DNA from: Cryptomeria japonica
Taxonomy: Eukaryota > Streptophyta > Pinopsida > Cupressales > Cupressaceae
Assembly (NCBI RefSeq): GCF_030272615.1
Contig: NC_081408.1
Location: 607,978,173-608,042,172, forward strand
DNA: 64,000 nt
Direction of reading: 5' to 3'
Made by a program: the position numbers and the translations under genes. The notes under the pieces are model-generated. The model did no database searches. It worked only from the letters and a program-made list of their open reading frames with translations, and was not told where the DNA came from. The first letter of the stretch is position 1. Each line of letters starts with the position of its first letter. This document shows positions 23,341 through 34,484 of the stretch, in pieces.

Positions 23341-25544
23341 AATACTTCAAGTATAACAACCCCACATTCCTTATGCCCCCCAAGGCATTCATGCCTTATT
23401 TTCCCTACTTATGACCCCCAATGCATAAACAAGCCATGCAGCAAGGGTCACATAAAATCCCTTGTGATCACTCTCATAACAAGAGCCTCTCACTCGAGGG
23501 CTGTCACTTCTACCACCCATAAGCCCATCCTCTCTCCCAAGAGTAGGAGGTCTTGTTTACTCCCAAAACACATACATTTCATAAGCACAAAACACTAAGT
23601 AAATTTCCAAGAAATACATGCACGAAAACCAGTCTTTCTCACAAGCATTTTTCTTTAAAAACAACATACAATAAGAAAACATTACAAGAAAAGTAGAACC
23701 AACCTTAAACTGCCCAAAGGTATGCTAGTTTTGTTGAGGATGAGCAGCCCAATTCCACAAGACTTCTCTTTCTACCCTTAGCCTGCATTCTAAATCCCAA
23801 ATCTATCTTTTTCTTTTCAAAATTCTTTTCTCTCCAAAAATGGAGAGTGGGTGATTACCCCCAAAATCTCTCTTTCTTGCTTAAGAAGACACTAGTGTGA
23901 GTTCTCTCAAGTTTCTAAAACTGAAAAGGAAAGTAGGGTAAAATGGGAAAGGGAACTCTCATTCAAAAAGGAAGGTTAACAACTTAGTTCAAGCCTTCTA
24001 ATTTCCATTTTCGCACAACTTAGAAAAGTCACTTTTTAGGGTGTCTAAATGGTCACATGGGAGTATAAACATGCCTAAAATTACTCCTAACCCTTAGGTA
24101 TACCTTATGAGCTTTAGGATACCCTAATAAACTACCCCTATGAGTCCATTTAACCCTTTTTAAACCCCTCTGAAGTTTATTTTCGGGTCAAACCTAAGTT
24201 GACCATCCCAAAGATTCTTTACCTAAGGCAATTATGGAATCACATTAAATTTAATTGAAAAAGCTATAGTTAAACAATTCCCTATAAGAGACAAATTTAA
24301 AAACTCAAACATAAATCAACACATGTGTTAAGTGACACAAAGAAAATACTTTTACAAAATTGTACATGAAATCTTGTCTCTTGTTGGATTTAAGTAAGTC
24401 AAATAAATAACATTTAACACACATGCATCATTTACTATTACAAATAAAATGCAACACAAACGGGGTGTTGTCTCTCCAAATAGACAAACCCTGGTTTTAC
24501 GAACATACATAGGTCTAGGTTTGGTTCTCCATAATATTTCCATGGTCACATGGATATCTTTTCCTGTGCCACTCAAACACACATTAGTAATTTCCAATAA
24601 CCTCGTATAATATTAAACACATGAATTAGAATACACATCAAACACTTCGCATACAATTTTCATTTGAACAATTCAATATATCTCATATCCAATTAAATCC
24701 ACATAAGCAATTATCATAATTCTTGTAATTTTGGTCCACACATAAAACATACATCTTAATTCTATTATCATAATAAAGTCCTGCAAATCCAATAATGACA
24801 TACATCATCTCCAATTTATCCTATTCTAGAATCATATAGAGTTCTTTATCATAAAGCATATAAATGAATCATCAACATTCATCAATGTTATCCAATCATG
24901 GAATCATATAAGTTCTACATCCAGATATAGCTGACATACGTTAAATCAAGATTATCCAATCAATGGATCTTTTAGGATTTCAAATTCATAACACATCAAA
25001 ATGTACACCACAAGGTGCAATAACTCTATAACTTGGTTCAATTACTTTTCTCACCAATCTATTTGTCTAACACAGTCCATTGTATTGAATTATAAAGCAT
25101 TTATTAATAGGGTCAAACATGGTCAACTAAGTTAATCAAAGCTTGGTTTGGTTACAGAACAAAAAACTCCTATTGCTAACTGTCACAATTTAGTATTGCC
25201 AAACAGTGATACTAAAATTGAATGCTAGATAAAATATCTTATAAGAATTGAAAAGTGTGGGATATCACCATTCTAAGTGTTATGAAATAGTATAATAATA
25301 ATTAACCATGTGAGGATAACATAATAACGGTTACCATAAACAAGATCACAAGGTGTGAGTTTGATGATTGTAGAATATCTTATATTCATTATAAATAAGA
25401 TCGTATTAATAAAATCTATTAAAATAATATATATAATCATTTTGATCATACAAAAATAAGCCAAAATATACCATCTTCATATAAGATAACAATGACCTTA
25501 ATGCCATAAACAATATCCAAGAAAGAGATGTCCATGATTCTATT

Positions 25545-25625
25545 TTTGTGTGTGTGTATGTATGTATATACAAATGCATGTATTTATACATGTATATATA
25601 TGTGTATATATGTATATGTGTGTTA

Positions 25626-25662
<37 letters not shown>

Positions 25663-25745
25663 GTGCATGTGTGTGTATATGTATATTTAGACACACACAC
25701 ACACATATATATGTATATGTATGTATGTATGTAAATACACATACA
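25545..25745 (+). repeat. TG/TATG compound microsatellite
   Basis: Mixed GTGTAT, TATG and CACA runs. It produces false Cys-Val-Tyr or His-Thr ORFs on both strands that are not genes. Confidence 0.95.
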
Positions 25746-25822
25746 TGGATCATCCAAATATAATGGATCCCAAACTTGGTAGATCAAGAGTTTTCAGCAA
25801 GGTTCAATTTTTCATTGGATTG

Positions 25823-25995
25823 ACCTTCATTTGAAGGTAAACCTTGAAATGAAGGTTTGCAAAGGACCTTTGTTCGAAGATCATGTGCAAATGTTGGAAC
25901 CTTTGAATGAAAACACCCCTTCACTTGAAGGTTACCTTCAAATGAAGATCTTAATTTAATCTTTTTATGAATAAGAAACACCTTCAATTTAAGGT
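25823..25995. repeat. Cluster of five short palindromes (ACCTTCA-TGAAGGT type)
   Basis: Near-palindromes occur at 25823-25838, 25841-25856, 25918-25931, 25934-25948 and 25980-25995. All are variants of ACCTTCAtttGAAGGT with different central bases. They could be a decayed foldback or MITE element, or clustered binding sites. No coding signal. Confidence 0.75.
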
Positions 25996-26543
25996 ATTGT
26001 ATTCTTTATTACTTGCTAAAAAAAAAAAAATTGTAACAAAAATGACAAAGTAACTATTATTTTACTCAGTCCTTTTAATGGAAAATGGCAAGTTTACTAG
26101 GTGAAATAAAAGATGCCCACATGGTAGGAGTCCACTTTTGGCCACACTGGTTTGCAAGGTTTCACACCCACTATTTTGTCACCATGGGTTTAGATGAAGC
26201 TTCCATGTTTGCAATCATTTTCTAGGCATGCTCCTTCCTCTGTCTCACCTAATAAAACCCTAGTTTATCATATAGTCTAATTTGATACATTGCCATTTAT
26301 TAGAGTTGTATTTAGATTTGTTAAAATTATAATGAAAATTATTCTTAATTAAACCTAATTGTTCTCTCTAAATGATTTGGATCCAACCTTCGCATTCCAT
26401 CAAACCTGTAATTTTAACCTGAAACTTAAATTTAGGATCATAGCTCCTATGTGGTTTAAACCCCCAAATACTAAAATCAAATTTGATACAAGGTCCAAGA
26501 AAACTTACCTCAAACTAAATTCCATAATGAAAGGAAGCAAAGT
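25996..26543. other. Spacer, nothing recognised
   Basis: A 12-A run near 26020, then unique-looking AT-rich sequence up to the CACTA end. No supported ORF, RNA or repeat. Confidence 0.5.
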
Positions 26544-27000
26544 CACTAGTACATTTGGGGCTGATTTCCGAAGGCCTATCATCGAAATTTTGATTATTTT
26601 TCATCGAACTGCCGACAAATGAAGTCGTCAAAAACTCATTATCAGTAATTACGACGGTGCCATCTAACATCGAAATTCTAACAAAATCCTGAAATCTTTC
26701 AACGATGGTCATAATCACTCATCCAGCTAAAGAATGTCGTCAGGCATAGAGCATCCTCATCGGATGGATGTCAGAATTTTGATGCCTACCAGGAACTTGC
26801 AGCGATGATGATTACAATGAGTGTCCAACAATAAAGTACCACTGGACATACAACATCCTCATCGGATGTTTCTTCAATTGGAATCAAAATTACGGTGCCT
26901 GCCAAGAACTATGCACTGATGAGGATGTTGTTCGTCTAACGGTTTGGCCGTCGGTACAAAGTTGGGACGATGTCAAAATTTTGATAGTGATTTATTTAAA
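26544..27000. repeat. CACTA terminus and subterminal repeats
   Basis: CATCCTCATCGGATG, itself nearly palindromic, occurs at 26752-26766 and 26854-26868. An inverted GATGAGGATGTTG lies near 26918. Variants of CGAAATTTTGAT / CAAAATTTTGATAG occur near 26580, 26775 and 26975. Such arrays are where CACTA-encoded proteins bind (known for En/Spm). Confidence 0.7.
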
Positions 27001-27027
27001 AAATAAAATAATATGCATGCCACTTAC

Positions 27028-28311
27028 AATGGTGTTTGTTGGTTCCCTTTTAGCATGTCCTACTAGATGGACCCAAGTAAACAGATCTTAGCTCTCCAAA
27101 TGGATTGACACTATCTGCTGCCAATGAAAGCCTGAGATTATGAGGTTCTTCTTTAAAGTGTGGCCACTTTTCCTCTATGTCCATAAATGTTGAACCATCT
27201 GTAGGAGTTCAAATAATACCATCTTGACTTCTATTGTGCGCATCACAATCCATTAATTATGCCAAGCTAGTGTACTTGAATAATCATTGCATACGTGGAA
27301 TAATAGGAATATAATGAAGAACCTTGCGAGGCACTTTTTTTTTATTTGATCTATTCGATATCTACTAGTATGAGATTCAGGGCATTTAGTTCAAAATTCA
27401 TGTTGTTTGTGATATATAATATTATCATTGGGACAAGAATCTATTTCTTGATACTCCATTCTAATATCTTTCACAATGGTAGAAAATTCTTGGTATGAGC
27501 GAGGTAGAATATTTGATGGTGGTAACAAAAATTCACCTATCAATCTACATCAAAAAATAATAATTTGTTAATATAAAGAATATTAATGGTACATGACTCA
27601 CCATTTATTAACTATAATGACATATATGACATACCATAACATACGTGAGATTGTTATGTTGGATAAACCATTCATAACCTTCAAGTTCACCAGCAACAAT
27701 ACAGTGAAGAGAAGAGTTGTCTTGGAGCCTTTGTAAAGGGCCTCATATGCCTTCTCAAGTAGAGGTAAATCATGAACAACATCAAGGTCATCTTCATCAT
27801 CGTGATCAACTGAGCCAGTACTAAATGTGTCATGGATCAATGTATTTGTACCATCATCTTCAATTGTGTTTTGTGGCTCATGATCATCATCTTCTATTGG
27901 ATCATTATCTTTAGCTTCAATATTTACACCTCCATGTTCCTCCACTTTGAAAACCATATTCTTCAAGTTGTTTTGATCCATATCATGTGCTCTTGGGTGC
28001 TCAACCTATATAAAATTGATAAACATAAATAAACCATGATCATGATCTCATCATCAAGTAATTTATTATGTATATAAATTGTTAAAATGATATAATGAAA
28101 AACTTACCAATGGATGATAATCATGTCCCCCTTCAATGTGACCATGCAGCCTACAATGTTTCTTAGTTGTTTTGATTAGAAGTCTTCTAGTCTTTAACCC
28201 CTTACAAATTTTGTAGGTACAATAACATTTTCCATCACCTTTTATTTTAAAGTTAGACCACAATCTAGCAATTGTCTCCTTATTTTGTTGTTCGCTGATA
28301 TTGTCTGACAT
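27028..28311 (-). pseudogene. TNP2-like CACTA transposase, N-terminal exons only, broken
   Basis: The protein would cut and join CACTA ends. Exon 1 (28311-28108) encodes a Cys/His-rich transposase-associated domain: YCTYKICKGLKTRR, then HCRLHGHIEGG. A donor GTAAGT and an acceptor TATAG join it in frame to exon 2 (28005-27635), with an acidic stretch and then LLEKAYEALYKGS...LKVMNGLSNITISRM, matching the TNP2 LY-G...LNLK-GWS region. Exon 3 (27544-27028) continues LPPSNILPRSYQEFSTIVKD and EIDSCPNDNIIY, then EEKWPHFKEEPHNLRLSLA and VNPFGEL, all typical TNP2 landmarks in order. The exon 2/3 join gives TGA, another stop follows near 27395, and a frameshift lies near 27330. The Transposase_21 core is absent. 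Confidence 0.78.
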
Positions 28312-28920
28312 GGTCTTTCTTCATAGGCAAAAAAATCAAGCTATAGAACTAGCTATATAGAAGTTGAAATGTTAGTTATGAAATTATGTTTTAGTATAAT
28401 ATACCAAATTAAATTACTTGAACATAGAAATAATGAAAATTGAACCAAAACCATTTAAATCTTCTTTTTCATCTCAAAACATATCTGATGGCTTTGTGGT
28501 GATTTAGAGTAGGTGATATGCTAATGGCTTTGTGGTAAGCAATCCTTGTATCATATCTTAAGTTGAATAATGTCCAATTGGGGTAATCCATGAGTGTCTA
28601 ATGTGAATTCATTATCAATGTTGTGAAGTTATCGAGAGTATGGTGATAGTCATCCTTATAGGATCCTCTCAATACTATCCAAATTAGTCTAAAAGGAAAG
28701 TAACTATCCATTCCCATGCTCATGCATACTTACATGACTAAATTTTCCCTTGTGTATCCTAAAGATTGTAGAGACCTTATTTGACTTGCCTAATCAATGT
28801 GGTTGTTGTCCTAATATGAAATACTGAGTTCTACCCTTGCCTCTGCATCAAACTTCTTACATCATGTTTCTTCAACAAAACACACTATTCTAATCCCAAT
28901 CTTCCTCAATACCCTCAATG
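28312..28920. other. Spacer, nothing recognised
   Basis: AT-rich sequence with no ORF over 60 codons and no repeat I could match, apart from a duplicated GGCTTTGTGGT motif near 28490 and 28522. The missing right end of the CACTA element may be here. Confidence 0.4.
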
Positions 28921-29660
28921 GAGGGGTATGTATAATGGTTTCAACATACAAAGTCAATGATCATTAGTCCATTCCTCTAGACACCCTTGGATACATTACT
29001 TGGCTTCTAGGGTGGGGAAAACTAATATGAATTGAGCCAACACCATGAGGATAGGGTCAAGTGTCATGGCAACTAATCATAATACATGAAGATGGGGTTC
29101 ACACCTAAGTGTTGGCTCTCAACAATGCCACACTTCCAAAATTGCCAGTCTCAAGACTTATCCTATTGGGTCAACACTCATTGATGGCCACAAGGCCAAA
29201 TCAATGTATCTAGGCTTCAAAATTCTTACTATAGGCTTGGAGGACCCTACACAAGGTCTATGAACACTCACTTGGTATTACAATAGAAAGAGACTTCCTC
29301 TAGAAATTTGTTTTCAATGCACACATCATTGGTAATCATTGTTATGATGGATGGTCTATTAGGACAGTAAATAAAATGCTTATTCTTTTTCCACCCTTTG
29401 AAACTACACAAGGTATTTGACTTGGCAGGGTCCCCACACATCACTTAAACACCAAATATTAGGCAATTCAACCTTTTTCATTCTCAATGCATTTTTTTTG
29501 TCTCACTGGTTTTCTCAGTTTGATACATAGGGATATTAGACCTTTCATGGCATCATCACATGTGCAAACTTCCCCATATGTCCTTGTAAGTCTAATATAT
29601 TAAATACATTTCACCTAGCATTATCTGGTATAGATTCTTGTGTCCTATCCATATAGGATG
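28921..29660 (+). repeat. Direct repeat, copy 1
   Basis: 28923-29095 matches 31868-32048 closely, for example ATAATGGTTTCAACATACAA, ACACCCTTGGATACATTA and AGGATAGGGTCAAGT. Weaker similarity continues: GATACATAGGGATATTAGAC near 29521 against GATACATAGAGATATCAGAC near 32475. Not coding. Its nature is unknown; an old repeat family is likely. Confidence 0.7.
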
Positions 29661-29667
29661 TTTGCAC

Positions 29668-31819
29668 TGATGGACTTCAAAATCACTGAGAGGGGGGGGG
29701 GTGAATCAGTGACACCAAAAATAAAACTACTTCAAACACTAACTGGTAGATGAACTTAACAAAACTTTTAAACACAATGCATGCAATCCAAAATGATATA
29801 ACGACATCCACAATAAGTAAAGCATCCACCATAACACAAGTGTTTGTATGTGGAAAACCCAAATAGGTCAAAATGATAGTGAGATGGAACTCACAAGTTA
29901 ACTATCTGCAATAATAGATAATTGATCGGTTAAGGTCTACAAAGTGCTTTGCTAGGAGCGAATCTTGTTAGAGAACCCAAAGCTTGATTAGAAGCTTATA
30001 TCCTGTTAAGAGTAGTACACTATTAGGAGTAACCTCGGTGGAGGATTTCAGAATCCAAACTAATGGATCATCCTATTAGAGGATTTATACATTGAAGCTT
30101 GTTAGACCTTACCCAGTTAGGGGATTTGATTCTGCAATAATTGTTAGAAAACAAAAAGAATGGTTTGATCTGTTTTGAGTAGCACAATACTTGCTTGATC
30201 AGATCCTTCTAAACATATTCAACACTTCTCTTCTGCATACTCTACAACTCAACTCTTTTTACCTTCACACATAACATAACACTTTTACTTCTATCAAATA
30301 ATTCATTTCGATGTCAATATATAGACCTTATGATTTCATGTCGGCCTTAAGAAATCATAACACAATTTCCTAGGTGCAGTGTATCTAGACAAGTGATCAT
30401 GACTCATCACAAAAATTACCGCCAAGCAGTTGTGTGTGTGAAGAGTGGACCTATATCTATATCTGGAATACACAAAACTTCAATTAAGTCATTAGATGCA
30501 TGGTTAGTAAATCAATAATCAATGAAAAATAAACCATTACAAAGAGACCCATTGCCTTCTAGTAGATGTGAGTTTAGATTGCTCTCAGATTGCTAAGCTA
30601 TCTAGTGACTAGACAACACCTAAATGAAAGATTTTTAAATCTAGATGAGCATGAATATGAGCTAAATGGATGCAAGATTTAAGCTAGATATGCAAGGTTA
30701 ATCTAACATGATTTAAGCAATTTATGAATGTTTAAGCTAAATGATTTAAGCAATATGAAATAAGTAATATGCAATATCTCAATGCAAATTCTCAATGAAC
30801 CTAGAGCAAAAACAACATAATAGCAATATATTCTCTAGGATCTTTAAATGAGAGATGAGAGCCTAAATTTATAAAAAATTCAAAAAGGAACCAATGGCTG
30901 AGATCAAATGATGATGAGCGGTCAAGACTTTCCAAGAGGGAGCACAATCTAGGTGAATTGATGTGATTGACTGCTTTTCTCAATTTTAAAGGAAATTGAA
31001 CTAAAATTAAGATAAAATCAGGAAAAAAATGATTTATTCTCTATTTCATTCAATTTTAATATTTAATTGTTTTAATTGCTTTCTTTGAGATTATTTATCA
31101 ATTTTTAATTTGTTTTTCAAGATTATCTCCAATTGATTTCTTTTCTCAATTTTTAATTCTCTTTTTCCAATTAATTCCTTTTTTGATGATTTAATGTCAA
31201 ATTGATTTATTTAATTAAATATGCTAGGATATTCAATAAAATAACTACGATAATTTTTTTAAAAATGATTTACTTGTAATGATCAATTAATTAAATAAAT
31301 ATCTAATTAATATTGAGTTATTGATTTTCCATGTGACATTTGATGATTTTAGAAATTAATTGTGTGCTCAAGATTTATTTAATTGCCTTTGGTTAGGACC
31401 TTGGTGACATTGACGAGATTAGGGGCTCATGGTTTAGATGGCCATTTTTAGGGTATTACAGTAGTCGGTGCTTAATAACTCATCATGAAATGTGGTAGCT
31501 CATCACAAAATTACCGAATACCAGTTGGATCAATCAAATACTAGTTTGAGTAAAACATATGAACTATTGTCCTTGAATCTCCGCTTGATCTCCATATTGA
31601 TCTTTATCTGATGCTGACTTAGTATAACCACAAGTTTTCTCTTATGCACATACTGGCTATCACAAGGTACTGGTTAGAGATTAACCACTAAGTATACTAG
31701 TTTACAGTGTAAATAATTGAAGCTACATCGGTAGTCAATATAATCATATGTGTGTGTGTGTGAGTGTTTCATCAATGGCAATATATGATGAGTACATTAC
31801 AATCATCATCATGCCAACA
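29668..31819 (-). repeat. Probable solo LTR of the C/D-type superfamily, interrupted
   Basis: On the plus strand it begins TGATGGACTTC and the AGAGGGGGGGGGGTGAATCAGTG block, and ends CATGCCAACA, with GGAAAACCC, TTGTTAGAGAACCC and GAGGATTTCAG landmarks as in C and D. Flanks TGCAC (29663-29667) and TTCAC (31820-31824) differ by one base and may be a target duplication. No internal region follows. About 1 kb of AT-rich sequence appears inserted in it. Confidence 0.55.
30440..31459. repeat. AT-rich insertion within the solo LTR
   Basis: LTR-like sequence (ACTCATCACAAAAATTACCG, 30406-30425) stops near here and similar sequence (GCTCATCACAAAATTACCG) resumes near 31489. The insert ends AGGGTATTACA at 31449-31459, like a gypsy LTR 3' end. 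No matching TGTAATACCC start was found, so it may be a truncated LTR. Confidence 0.4.
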
Positions 31820-31860
31820 TTCACACCACACTATCATCCTTGACTCATGTGTATGATGCA

Positions 31861-32700
31861 GAGGTAGGGGCATGCATAATGGTTTCAACATACAAAGTCA
31901 ATGATCATACAATCCATTCTTCTAGACACCCTTGGATACATTAATTGGATTATAGGCTTGGGAAAACTAATATGACTTGAGCCAACACCATTAGGATAGG
32001 GTCAAGTATCATGGAAAATGATCATAATTTGTGAAGATAGGGTTCACACTCATTGATGGTCATTTTGCAACTCACCTTGAGTCTACATGAGCTGCAGAAG
32101 CTTGTAATAAGTATGGATGATTGTCTCCTTCCAATATGTAGTCCTTTCATATTTTAGGTGCCTACACACTATGTTGTTGTTAAGTATTGATGTATTCTTA
32201 AGACATCTCATGACTCCATTACATGTCCACACGTTGGTTTACAAACACAAATCTGTCAAAACAAAAACAATATCACTAGTAAAACTATGACTATGACTAT
32301 TAATAACCTTAGGATAGTCATATAAATTTAATCTATTTCATTTGGTTTTGATATAAAAACCCTTATAAAGGTTGCATAGGGTCCCCTCACTCCTCTCTCT
32401 ATCATCAACCACTTCAAAATACCAATCACTTGGTCTTCCCATGAAATTCTTCACTCTTACTGCCTTTTACTATCGATACATAGAGATATCAGACTGTCCT
32501 CATGCCCAAACATGTACCAAATCTAATTTGGAGAATTCCACACAACATAATATAATACATAGCATAAACATGGGTCTTCCCACACATTTGGGTGAATTTA
32601 TATGCATGGGAGACCAAACTATACATTATTTACTCCTCTTGGTAAACACTAGGCAGGGTTTTGACATTTTTTGGGAAAAACTATGATATCTTCTTTAAAA
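31861..32700 (+). repeat. Direct repeat, copy 2
   Basis: Partner of 28921-29660. Relative to copy 1 it lacks about 80 bp between two short CACAC-like sequences (after 32050), a deletion likely at microhomology. The 104-aa ORF at 32372-32686 falls in it and has no motif. Confidence 0.65.
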
Positions 32701-33338
32701 CACAATGAAATTCAATGCTACAAAAAGACAAAATGAAGTTAACTCACTTATCTACCACATCCAATTGAATTCCGATTAAATTATGATGATTTTCACAATG
32801 AAAATGAAGATAATCAGACCGAAACGTCAAAAAATGCAGAGAAAACCCAAATTTCATTAAGCAAAACTCTTGGATGGCATGCCAAAGGCCTATTTATTAC
32901 CATCCAAGTTGGTTAAAACCTCAAACCACCATAAACTAACTTTCCAACCATATTTTTCAGAAGTTGCTACAAGAAATGAAAAAGTTGTCATGACAAAATG
33001 ACAACTTTTTCCCAATGGACCTCAAACTTTCACATTTAGGTCCCAATACATGAATATTTGAATGGTACGGCAAATTCCAAAGAGGGTAAATATTGCACAT
33101 AAATTGAACTGACATAAATAATACAATAAAATATTTACTCAAATATGCAATTAACAATCTCCATGCACATCAATCCTCTTCACATTTAATGTCTCTCCCT
33201 AGCATTTCACTTTTTAGATAGTTATTGATTTGACCAAACACATGGCAATTATATTTATGGGAGATTTTCAAGTTTCAAAAGTCTTTATGCTTTGATGGAT
33301 ATCATACCCTACTCTATGGCTCAACCTTGCATCATTTT
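32701..33338. other. Spacer left of element D
   Basis: No gene seen. ATGCTTTGATGGATATCATA near 33287 resembles ATGCTTTGATGGATGTCACA near 48638, on the other side of element D, so a dispersed repeat may flank both sides. Confidence 0.4.
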
Positions 33339-34484
33339 TGATAACTCAATGATGAACGGATAGTACCAAACCGGTACTGAGAGGGGGGGGAATCAATACA
33401 GACAAAAACACATTCCTAAAACTGGTTTGTCAGCAAACATTGTGCTTTGGCAGACAAACGGTAACACCGGTCTTAAAAAAAGTACAACTGACAAAATCCA
33501 GAATAACTAAGGCAAGCATAAACTGTTTGACACTTATCTTTTCATACAATCTAATACTTCATTTCCATTTCACCCTAGTGCATGAACAGGTAATCTATCA
33601 TCAAAAATATATAAAAGACTAGATCAACATGACTTACCTTCAGACACAAATCACTTAAACCATCACATGAATAACACCAGACATGACAAATAGATTTTTC
33701 ATGTGGAAACCCAACTCAGAAAAACTACGGTGGGGATGAATACCCACAAGCTATTTTTGAACTCTTTAGAAGTCCGCTCTATTAGGAGCCTTGTCTAGTT
33801 AAAGATTGATACAATAGGTTCTATTAGGAACTGATCCTGTTAGGGATCACCCAGTTAAGGGTTAAACCCTGTTAAAGGTTACCTTGTTAGAGGATTTCAA
33901 GAACTCAATGGTTTTGAGTCACCCTATCAAAGGATTTACAGTAAGCCGGTAAAAGCTACCCTGTTAAGGGATTTCCATATTATTGAAGTGGTTAGAGATC
34001 AATAGGTATTACAATGATCTAGTATCAACACTCAATGCTAATGTAGATCCCCTTTACCTCCTCTTCACCTTCTGCACTTACACTCTGCAGGTATCACTTC
34101 TCTCCTCTAGTCTAGCAAGAATCACGTATCTGTTCACTTGGATACACACACACAACTTTTTCCAACAACCTCAGAAAGAATCACAACATCCACCTTATAG
34201 GAAACAAATAGGTCAGTAGCATAAACCCTAAACCCTAAACCTATTAGGTTAAGCAATTCAAATGGTTCAATCCTGACTGTTGAGCACATTGCATTAAATG
34301 CAACAGTCTTGAACCGATCTCAAGACATTCTCCATCATTCATTTTCCACCACTTTCATGGCGGCTAATATCGCATCATGCATTTTCACCATTTACAGACT
34401 TCACACATTCCCGAGGTAGATAGGAACAATCTCCTTCATGCAAGATCCTTCACATGCAGAAAGGCTGACATGGCAACACGATCT
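33339..34484 (-). repeat. Element D 3' LTR, downstream part
   Basis: It begins TGATAACTCAATGATGAACG (plus strand), aligns with 46872-48140 of the 5' LTR and stops abruptly at GATCT, where element C starts. It contains a telomere-like AAACCCTAAACCCTAAACC at about 34223-34241. Confidence 0.92.

Larger units (their letters stand above)
22073..25266 (-). repeat. Possible gypsy-type LTR (solo), minus strand
   Basis: On the - strand the ends would be TGATATCCCACAC and GGGGTTGTTACA, the latter like many plant gypsy LTR 3' ends. A purine-rich leader-like block near 23800-23960 would fit transcribed LTR sequence. It contains two small tandem duplications. No target duplication and no internal region were found, so this is weak. 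Confidence 0.3.
26544..28311 (-). mobile_element. Truncated CACTA (En/Spm) DNA transposon
   Basis: The left end begins CACTAGTACATTTGGGGC (26544), a CACTA-type terminus. It is followed by about 450 bp of subterminal sequence with repeated short motifs, then, on the minus strand, the N-terminal exons of a TNP2-type transposase. The catalytic core is missing: the coding part runs straight into the subterminal region after a splice-donor-like GTAAGT. The right terminus was not recognised beyond 28311, so the element's extent there is open. It is an internally deleted, non-autonomous copy. Confidence 0.75.

Noticed and set aside
25406-25753. ORFs on both strands rich in His-Thr or Cys-Val-Tyr
   Set aside because: They are translations of the TG/TATG microsatellite.
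32274-32290. CACTAGTAAAA as the opposite CACTA terminus
   Set aside because: Same orientation as the left end rather than inverted, and no subterminal repeats nearby.
34221-34241. Interstitial telomere or chromosome-end relic
   Set aside because: Only two to three units, and it recurs at the same LTR position in four LTRs, so it belongs to the LTR.
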